Source: Methylotenera sp. (GTDB taxonomy: Bacteria; Pseudomonadota; Gammaproteobacteria; Burkholderiales; Methylophilaceae). From it: 6,350 nucleotides of DNA. The notes under the pieces are model-generated. The model did no database searches. It was not told where the DNA came from and worked only from the letters and a program-made list of their open reading frames with translations. Position 1 is the first letter of the stretch. The number at the start of each line of letters is the position of its first letter. The translations under genes were made by a program, and so were the position numbers. Location of the stretch: NCBI GenBank assembly GCA_013816325.1, contig JACDEP010000042.1, positions 7,801-14,150 on the forward strand, in the 5' to 3' direction. This document shows positions 1-5,515 of this stretch, piece after piece.

Positions 1-1
1 T

Positions 2-1492
2 GTGGCGGACATTGATGCGCTGCAAATGGTACCGCAGGATTTTTCTCGCCGTTACCATTTATTACCCGTAGCTTACGAAGAAGCCACTAAAACAATGGTT
101 GTCGCCATGGCAGACATGTTCAACGTGGTTGCACTAGACCAGTTAAGGGCAATGCTGGGCGGGCAGATACAGTTAAAACCGGTATTAGCGGCAGAGGCGC
201 AGCTTGAAGAATTCATAGACCAGTTTTACGGCTACGAACTTTCTGTAGACGGTATCCTGCGTGAAATTGAGACCGGTGAAATCGATTACCAGAGCTTATC
301 TGCAGAGGGTGACGAATACACACAACCAGTAGTGCGGCTAGTGGGCGCGTTATTGATGGATGCAGTAAAACGTGGCGCGTCGGATATCCACTTTGAACCT
401 GAATACGCGTTTTTACGCATACGTTACAGGATAGACGGTGTACTCCAGCAGATTCGCAGCTTGCATAAAAGCTATTGGGGGGGGGTTGCAGTGCGGTTAA
501 AAGTCATTAGCGGCTTAGATATTGCTGAAACACGCGCGCCGCAAGATGGCCGGTTGAATATGAATTTATGCGGTCGGCCAATTGATTTTCGGGTATCTAC
601 CCACCCTACAATCCATGGGGAAAATATCGTACTTAGGGTACTGGACCGTGAAAAATCTATTATTCCTATGGAGCGCATGGGGCTAAGAGCTTCAACACTG
701 GATGAGCTACGGTTGATGATGACGCGCCCGGAAGGCATTTTGATTGTGACTGGGCCTACTGGTAGCGGTAAAACCACCACGCTGTATTCATTGCTATCGC
801 ATCAGAATACTGAAGCTGTAAACATCATGACTTTGGAAGATCCGGTGGAATATCCGGTCACCATGATGCGTCAAACTTCTGTGGCGGAAGTGAATAAGGT
901 GGACTTCGCCAATGGCATCCGCTCTATTATGCGACAAGACCCGGACATTATCTTAGTGGGTGAGATTCGCGATGAAGATACAGCCACCATGGCATTCCGA
1001 GCGGCAATGACGGGGCACCAAGTATTCAGTACCTTACATACTAACTCAGCGCTTGGCGCTTTCCCACGCTTGGCAGATATCGGTATCCTGCCGGATATTA
1101 TGGCAGGGAACATTATAGGCGTAGTGGCTCAAAGGCTAGTTCGTGTATTGTGCCCACATTGCAAAGAAGCCCATGTACCGGACGATTTAGAGCGCAAAGT
1201 GTTGCGATTAAAAGCAAACAATAAACCACAGATCTATAAGCCTAAAGGCTGCAAGCACTGTAATCAAAATGGCTACCGTGGCCGTATGGCAATCATTGAA
1301 TTATTGCGTATTGACCATGATATGGATTCACTGATCTCACGCCGCGCTCATTTGGATGAATTGCAAAAAATGGCGCTGGACAAAGGTTTTATTACGCTTG
1401 CGGAAGATGGCGTGCGCCGTATTTTGGAAGGTTATACAAGCGTGGCAGAAGTCATGCGCGTCATCGATCTGACCAGTCGTATGAGTGCATAG
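2..1492 (+). CDS. gspE: GspE/PilB/MshE-family type II/IV secretion assembly ATPase (5' partial)
   Basis: Cytoplasmic hexameric ATPase that powers assembly of a type IV pilus-like or type II secretion filament. Numbering from the codon at 2, the sequence shows: the end of an N-terminal T2SSE_N-like domain (about 1-76); the arginine-finger region around R139, R141 and R143; Walker A GPTGSGKT (251-258); an Asp box EDPVEY (279-284); Walker B IILVGEIRD (316-324, catalytic-type E321); a His box from TGHQ (337-340) through H346; and a zinc-binding tetracysteine pair CPHC (384-387) and CKHC (417-420), typical of GspE/PilB. All key motifs are intact. The codon at 2 is GTG, but the protein enters partway through the N-terminal domain and family members usually have some 50-150 residues before this point, so the real start is probably upstream of the window. 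A GspF-like gene follows after 18 nt. A G9 tract lies at codons 159-162. The family call is secure; whether the system is a pilus, MSHA-like or secretory is open, so the symbol is family-level. Confidence 0.96.
   Translation: MADIDALQMVPQDFSRRYHLLPVAYEEATKTMVVAMADMFNVVALDQLRAMLGGQIQLKPVLAAEAQLEEFIDQFYGYELSVDGILREIETGEIDYQSLSAEGDEYTQPVVRLVGALLMDAVKRGASDIHFEPEYAFLRIRYRIDGVLQQIRSLHKSYWGGVAVRLKVISGLDIAETRAPQDGRLNMNLCGRPIDFRVSTHPTIHGENIVLRVLDREKSIIPMERMGLRASTLDELRLMMTRPEGILIVTGPTGSGKTTTLYSLLSHQNTEAVNIMTLEDPVEYPVTMMRQTSVAEVNKVDFANGIRSIMRQDPDIILVGEIRDEDTATMAFRAAMTGHQVFSTLHTNSALGAFPRLADIGILPDIMAGNIIGVVAQRLVRVLCPHCKEAHVPDDLERKVLRLKANNKPQIYKPKGCKHCNQNGYRGRMAIIELLRIDHDMDSLISRRAHLDELQKMALDKGFITLAEDGVRRILEGYTSVAEVMRVIDLTSRMSA
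477..485 (+). repeat. Nine-G homopolymer inside the ATPase gene
   Basis: An uninterrupted run of nine G covers the end of W159, G160, G161 and the first base of V162 in the GspE-like gene, upstream of Walker A. With nine G the frame is open. Ten G would reach TAG at 508-510 and eight G would reach TAA at 498-500 (window coordinates), so either single-base slip ends translation within about a dozen codons and removes the whole catalytic part. The tract and its consequences are read directly; a role in phase variation is inference. Confidence 0.9.
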
Positions 1493-1510
1493 CAATGACG
1501 GATATCGCTC

Positions 1511-2716
1511 ATGCCTTCCTTTAATTATAAAGCCATCGATAAATTAGGCCGGCCGGCTATGGGGCAAATTGATGCTTTGAATGAAGTTGATTTGGAAATT
1601 CGTCTGGAGCGTATGGGCCTGGACCTCATTACCTTTCGCAGCGCAAAAAAGTCCACCAGTCTATTTAATAGCAACAAAGTCAGTAATCAAGATCTGGTGA
1701 TGTTCTGTTTCCAAATGCAGCAATTAAGTAGTGCCGGCGTACCCTTACTGGAATGCTTAAATGATTTGCGAGAAAGCAATACCAATCCTTATTTTCAGAA
1801 AGTATTGGGTGCGGTTACCGCCGAGGTTGAGGGCGGTAAATTGCTTTCACAAGCATTGGCAGAACAATCAAGTGTATTTAGCGATGTGTTTGTAAGCTTG
1901 ATTGATGCCGGTGAACAGACAGGTCAATTGCCAGTGGTATTCAATAATCTTTTCGAAACCATACGCTGGCAAGATGAGTTGATGTCACAAACCAAAAAAT
2001 TATTGGCTTATCCGGCTTTTGTGGCGGTTGTCGTGCTTGGCGCAGTTGCTTTTTTAATGAGCTACCTGGTTCCTCAAATGGTGTCTTTCCTGCGTAATAT
2101 GGGTCAAGAACTGCCGTGGAATACCAAGTTACTCATTGCCATCTCCAATATTTTCGTCCATTACTGGTGGCTAGTAATAAGTTTACCAATTATGGTGGTG
2201 CTTGGAGTGACAACCGTTATTAAGGATAATCCGCAAGCGCGCTATCGATTCGATATGCTAAAACTAAATATGCCAATCACCGGGCCGATCCTACATAAAA
2301 TCATCATGGCTAGGTTTGCCCGTTACTTTGCACTGATGTACCAGACTGGGATTCCCATCCTGGATGCAATCAAGATATGTGAAAAAATCGTCGGTAACAG
2401 AGTAGTGGCTGACGCATTAAGTCGCGCCCATGCACAGATCAATGCGGGAGATTCCATGAGCGAAAGCTTCCGAAACGCAGGGCTATTCCCACCATTGGTG
2501 GTTCGTATGATCAAAGTAGGCGAAAACACTGGCGCATTGGATAAATCTTTGCTAAACATCAGTTATTTTTATGACCGGGATGTAAATGATTCCATGCAGA
2601 AAATGCTGAAAATGATAGAGCCTGCCCTGACAGTGGTTTTGGGCGCTATTTTGGCATTTATCATGTTCTCCGTGCTTGGCCCAGTATATGATTCATTCAG
2701 TAAATTAAAGATTTAA
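1511..2716 (+). CDS. gspF: GspF/PilC/MshG-family inner-membrane platform protein
   Basis: Polytopic inner-membrane protein expected to sit at the centre of the assembly machine and be driven by the neighbouring ATPase to extract pilin subunits from the membrane. The 401-residue length is normal for the family. A short N-terminal cytoplasmic domain opens with the usual MPSFNYKA-type start. Two T2SSF repeats follow, about residues 62-185 and 264-386. Each carries the conserved acidic-glycine signature: AGEQTG near 133-138 and GENTG at 337-341. Membrane segments are predicted by eye at about 168-189, 214-235 and 371-390, giving the standard three-helix topology. The ATG at 1511 is preceded by a CGGA sequence about eight bases upstream and lies 18 nt after the ATPase stop, consistent with co-transcription. 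Nothing looks truncated. The family call is secure; the gspF symbol is family-level, since pilC or mshG would be equally apt. Confidence 0.96.
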   Translation: MPSFNYKAIDKLGRPAMGQIDALNEVDLEIRLERMGLDLITFRSAKKSTSLFNSNKVSNQDLVMFCFQMQQLSSAGVPLLECLNDLRESNTNPYFQKVLGAVTAEVEGGKLLSQALAEQSSVFSDVFVSLIDAGEQTGQLPVVFNNLFETIRWQDELMSQTKKLLAYPAFVAVVVLGAVAFLMSYLVPQMVSFLRNMGQELPWNTKLLIAISNIFVHYWWLVISLPIMVVLGVTTVIKDNPQARYRFDMLKLNMPITGPILHKIIMARFARYFALMYQTGIPILDAIKICEKIVGNRVVADALSRAHAQINAGDSMSESFRNAGLFPPLVVRMIKVGENTGALDKSLLNISYFYDRDVNDSMQKMLKMIEPALTVVLGAILAFIMFSVLGPVYDSFSKLKI

Positions 2717-2725
2717 GTCTAATTA

Positions 2726-4336
2726 ATGGCTAAAAGCGTCCTCGACAAATTAGTGTTATGTGCCACCGCCCACAGCTTATTAGCTGGAATTTGGCACGCA
2801 GGTAAATTGCAGGGCAGTCAGGTATTTGCCAATGATGGCGAGGGGCATTTAGCTTTTAAAGAATTGCTTAAACGATATTCTGCCGCGCCGGTATATTTGA
2901 TTGCAGATGCAGTCGAAGAAGATTATCGCCTTGAAAGTTTGCCCCATACCGGCGGCAGTGCAAAAAGGGAGATGATAGAGCGCAAATTGAACCAGTTTTA
3001 TCGGGGCCTTGAATACCGTACCGCACATTTTATCAATCGCGAAACTGATAAGCGGCGTGATGATAAATACCTTTTTGCTGCACTTAATAATGTGGATTTT
3101 TTACAACCCTGGGTAACTTCTATTCAGGCAGTCCAGGCGCAGTTAGTGGGCATTTACTTACTGCCTATGCTAAGCCAGATATTGGTGCGGCAGCTCAAGC
3201 TCATGGCACCGCATATATTGTTATGTGAGCGTTTGTCTTCCGGCTTACGCCAAACCTATTTGCATAATGGCCGCTTACGCATGAGCCGCTTGGTACCTAA
3301 TTCATCAAAGGACGGCAGCCAGCTAGGGTATTTTTATTTAGTTGAAACAGAAAAAACTCGGTTGTATTTGATCAGCCAAAGATTCATTGCCAGCGAAACA
3401 TCACTTAACCTTATATTAGCCAGTGCGGATGGCAATACTCAGGCAATTAGCCAAGCGATTAGCCAAGAACAAAGTTTAGAAACAACCGATATCAATTTGA
3501 GCCAGTTTGCAAAAAGCCTAGGACTTTCTGCTCAGGCTATCCAACAGATTCCCGAGTTAGTACATATGCAACTATTGGCTAATGGGCATGTGGTGGATAA
3601 TCTTGCACCGCCAGCCCTTACCAAGCAATATCAATTCAATACATTAAAACAGGGTATAAAAATCAGCACGACAGCGCTGACTGTCATTGGCATATGCGTG
3701 GCCGCTGGCTTGTCCATTCAGGCTCTGCTGTATAAATCTGACTTAGACCAAGCTGCCAAAGATACTCTAATTCAACAACATCGTTATGATGAAGTGGCTA
3801 AGAATTTTCCTGTAACACCGATCAATGCTTACGATTTAAAAACAGCGGTAGAGTTAGAAAGCGCGATAGATGCTTATCCAAAATCGCCCCGGCGTTTGAT
3901 GCAGGTAGTAAGCACAGCTTTGGAAAAGTTACCGCAAATCCAATTGGATAGATTACGGTGGGCATTCACTAATGACCCTAATATTAAGGATGATGACAAG
4001 CTTATCTCTGTCACTACCGGTAAAATTTCAACACAGCCTATTGTCCCTACGGGCTTTGATACTACCAAACTCAATGAGGTGGGATTCATTACAGCAGAAA
4101 TATTAGGATTCACCGGAGATTACCGTGGTGCATTAGAAAATGTGCGCCGTTTTGAGACGGCGTTGAAAGAAGATAGCCAGGTTTCCGCTATCGAAGTGTT
4201 GCAAGAGCCTGTAAATGTCAGCTCATTTGTAGATTTGCAAGGCAGTACGACTGATGAACAATCTACCCAAAAACAACCTGCAATATTTAAACTCAAACTC
4301 GTACTCAAAGCGCCGGGCGCTAACGTGGTGAAGTGA
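2726..4336 (+). CDS. Bitopic assembly-platform protein, GspL-like or PilM-PilN-like fusion
   Basis: 536 residues in three parts. Residues 1 to about 300 are soluble with no signal peptide, so cytoplasmic. One hydrophobic helix spans about 313-335. Residues 336-536 would be periplasmic, with a charged helical stretch and then an alpha/beta pattern (about 450-530) ending in FKLKLVLK (521-528), as in the ferredoxin-like domain of PilN and GspL. Position right after GspE/GspF and before PilO- and PilP-like genes is where PilM/PilN or GspL would be expected. The N-terminal half shows no clear actin-type ATP-binding motif, so a PilM/GspL fold is inferred from architecture only. Distinctive motifs are PHTGG (73-77), ERKL (85-88), RRDDKYL (110-116), GIYLLPMLS (142-150), LRQTY (174-178) and SRL (187-189); I associate these with an uncharacterised proteobacterial family next to such operons. 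The ATG lies 9 nt after the previous stop with only a weak AAG upstream. Confidence is high for the gene and moderate for the role. Confidence 0.85.
   Translation: MAKSVLDKLVLCATAHSLLAGIWHAGKLQGSQVFANDGEGHLAFKELLKRYSAAPVYLIADAVEEDYRLESLPHTGGSAKREMIERKLNQFYRGLEYRTAHFINRETDKRRDDKYLFAALNNVDFLQPWVTSIQAVQAQLVGIYLLPMLSQILVRQLKLMAPHILLCERLSSGLRQTYLHNGRLRMSRLVPNSSKDGSQLGYFYLVETEKTRLYLISQRFIASETSLNLILASADGNTQAISQAISQEQSLETTDINLSQFAKSLGLSAQAIQQIPELVHMQLLANGHVVDNLAPPALTKQYQFNTLKQGIKISTTALTVIGICVAAGLSIQALLYKSDLDQAAKDTLIQQHRYDEVAKNFPVTPINAYDLKTAVELESAIDAYPKSPRRLMQVVSTALEKLPQIQLDRLRWAFTNDPNIKDDDKLISVTTGKISTQPIVPTGFDTTKLNEVGFITAEILGFTGDYRGALENVRRFETALKEDSQVSAIEVLQEPVNVSSFVDLQGSTTDEQSTQKQPAIFKLKLVLKAPGANVVK
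3443..3466 (+). repeat. 12-bp tandem duplication in the 536-residue protein gene
   Basis: Two adjacent 12-base units (3443-3454 and 3455-3466) differ at one base, GCA versus GCG, and encode AISQ twice (residues 240-247). The repeat is in frame and falls in a polar Gln/Ser-rich stretch between the predicted beta-rich part and the helix before the membrane segment, probably a linker. It looks like a small local duplication with no evident function. Confidence 0.8.
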
Positions 4337-4355
4337 TCATGGAATCAATCGCCTC

Positions 4356-4982
4356 ATGAAATTAAGCGCACAAGATTGGCAAAAACTTAAAGCACCGCTT
4401 CTTACTTTATTTGGGGTGCTAGTAGGCATGGCATTACTTATCGGTTTTGCTCATTATTATAGCGAGCAACAACAAAAAGCCCTGGAGAACCAGAAAAACC
4501 AGTTGAATGCCGCCCGGCAACATTACCTCTCATCGGGGTCTGAGAAAGATATCATTACTGAATATCTGCCTAAATATCAAAAGCTTATAAATAAAGGCTT
4601 CGTAGGTGAAGAGCGCCGTATTGAATGGGTGGACGAATTACGTAGCGAACATCAGCAACATAAATTGTTTGGTATTAAATATAATATTAGCCAGCAAGAG
4701 GAATATAAACCGACATTCACCCTTAATTTTGGTGGTTTTGCTCTACATCGTTCAGTAATGAAGCTGGAGTTGGATATGTTGCATGAAGGCGATATTCTAA
4801 AACTGATGGAATCCATGGCAGCAAAAGATGCCGCACCTTTTATGCTTCGGGATTGTGAAATAGTCCGTCTTAACAATAGCACTACATTTAACCAGTTAAT
4901 CCCTAACCTTCACGCACAGTGCAATGTGGATTGGCTGACCATACACGAGCCAGTGTCTTCTAGCCTCATACAGGTGCCGTAG
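4356..4982 (+). CDS. PilO/GspM/MshJ-like bitopic inner-membrane protein
   Basis: 208 residues: a short cytoplasmic N-terminus, one membrane helix at about 14-33, a glutamine-rich coiled-coil-like stretch (about 36-58), then a periplasmic domain of roughly 150 residues. That topology and length are those of PilO, GspM and MshJ, which pair with PilN or GspL in the alignment complex linking the cytoplasmic motor to the outer-membrane secretin. Family-like features seen are the GFVGEERRIEWVDELR segment (81-96), a hydrophobic/acidic MKLELDMLHEGDIL stretch (135-148) and two cysteines, C167 and C189, that could form a periplasmic disulfide. It lies between the PilM/PilN-like and PilP-like genes, which supports the assignment. 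The ATG follows the previous stop by 19 nt; the only purine-rich upstream site is a GGAA about 11-12 nt away, so initiation may depend on coupling. No other in-frame start is visible in the gap. The call rests on topology and context more than diagnostic residues. Confidence 0.8.
   Translation: MKLSAQDWQKLKAPLLTLFGVLVGMALLIGFAHYYSEQQQKALENQKNQLNAARQHYLSSGSEKDIITEYLPKYQKLINKGFVGEERRIEWVDELRSEHQQHKLFGIKYNISQQEEYKPTFTLNFGGFALHRSVMKLELDMLHEGDILKLMESMAAKDAAPFMLRDCEIVRLNNSTTFNQLIPNLHAQCNVDWLTIHEPVSSSLIQVP
4972..4976 (+). promoter_or_regulatory. Ribosome binding site for the PilP-like gene
   Basis: AGGTG lies eight bases before the ATG at 4985, inside the last codons of the upstream PilO-like gene. 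It supports that ATG as the start and fits translation coupled to the upstream gene, whose stop is only 2 nt before the ATG. Confidence 0.55.
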
Positions 4983-4984
4983 CC

Positions 4985-5515
4985 ATGACGAAAACGCTAG
5001 TATTACTTGTTATTTTGCTGGTAAATGGATTGGTAGGGCTAGTTCATGCAGCTTCTGATGATGGATTCGGTAGGTTGTTTAGCCGGCCCAATGAACGCAA
5101 TAACTTAGATATTCTAAGACAAAATCAAAAGTTAAAAATTGCGGCGCCAGAACCAATAGATACAGGGGTTGAAGCCCCGCCAGTGAAGTTGCCGGAGCCC
5201 ATTACTTTACAAGGTTATGTAAAACGCAGCGACGGAAGTAAAAGTACTTTATGGATTAATAACCAAGCTGTGCAAGAGGATAGTACGGTGGATGATGTAA
5301 AAATCGGGCGTCTCAATAAGCGGGGTACATCAAACCAAGAGGCGTTAGATTTGAAGATTCCTGCCAATGGCACGAATGTACGATTAAAAGCAGGTCAAGT
5401 TTATGAGCCTGAAACTAATCAAATTAGAGAACTCAAAACCGTAGAAAAAGAGAAACAGTTAAATCTGGAAGAAGCTGGAATAATTGGTGATGGTGATGAA
5501 AAATCATTACAATAA
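4985..5515 (+). CDS. PilP/GspC/MshK-like exported periplasmic protein
   Basis: 176 residues. A Sec-type signal peptide is evident: K3, a hydrophobic core at about 5-20, and a V-H-A cleavage motif ending at A22. A conserved-looking GRLFSRPNERNNLDILR block (29-45), a proline-rich linker (about 55-72) and a small beta domain follow, with ITLQGYVKRSDGSKSTLWIN at 73-92. That pattern (LQGYV, then LWINN) resembles the homology-region domain of PilP, GspC and MshK, which contacts the secretin. The C-terminal 35 residues are charged and probably flexible or helical. Unlike classical PilP there is no lipobox and the protein has no cysteine at all, so it should be soluble in the periplasm rather than lipid-anchored, more like MshK. 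The ATG is 2 nt after the preceding stop with an AGGTG site upstream, and the 3' end overlaps the next gene. Family-level role likely; exact homology group not settled. Confidence 0.82.
   Translation: MTKTLVLLVILLVNGLVGLVHAASDDGFGRLFSRPNERNNLDILRQNQKLKIAAPEPIDTGVEAPPVKLPEPITLQGYVKRSDGSKSTLWINNQAVQEDSTVDDVKIGRLNKRGTSNQEALDLKIPANGTNVRLKAGQVYEPETNQIRELKTVEKEKQLNLEEAGIIGDGDEKSLQ
5477..5498 (+). promoter_or_regulatory. Start region of the pseudopilin-like gene with stacked start codons
   Basis: After an in-frame TAA at 5481-5483, the reading frame runs TTG, GTG, ATG, GTG, ATG (5484-5498), five consecutive codons that can each initiate. A GGA at 5477-5479 sits 10 nt before the ATG at 5490; a GGTGAT at 5486-5491 sits 4 nt before the ATG at 5496. 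I annotate from 5490 because of the better spacing, but 5496 changes only two residues. All of this lies within the 3' end of the PilP-like gene. Confidence 0.5.

Noticed and set aside
472..1113. Open frames on the - strand opposite the ATPase gene (472-780 and 871-1113)
   Set aside because: They lie wholly antisense to a strongly conserved coding region with intact Walker and Asp-box motifs, and their predicted proteins show no recognisable domain or ribosome binding site.
1493..1510. Possible internal promoters or terminators in the short gaps between genes
   Set aside because: Gaps are at most 19 nt; no -35/-10 pair or hairpin followed by a T run is visible.
1547..1556. GC-rich palindrome GGCCGGCC within the start of the platform gene
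   Set aside because: It encodes ordinary residues of the GspF N-terminus and has neither a longer stem nor a T run, so I do not call a terminator or operator.
2323..2559. Open frame on the - strand opposite the platform gene
   Set aside because: Shadow of the second GspF domain; no recognisable protein features.
3874..4308. Two - strand open frames opposite the 536-residue protein gene
   Set aside because: Antisense shadows of a gene supported by operon context; no domain or start signals.
4339..4359. Six-codon minicistron (ATG at 4339, TGA at 4357-4359) overlapping the PilO-like start
   Set aside because: Too short to support as a gene; it could reflect coupling but nothing beyond a start and a stop codon supports it.
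4652..4882. Open frame on the - strand opposite the PilO-like gene
   Set aside because: Shadow frame with a serine/isoleucine-rich composition typical of antisense translation.
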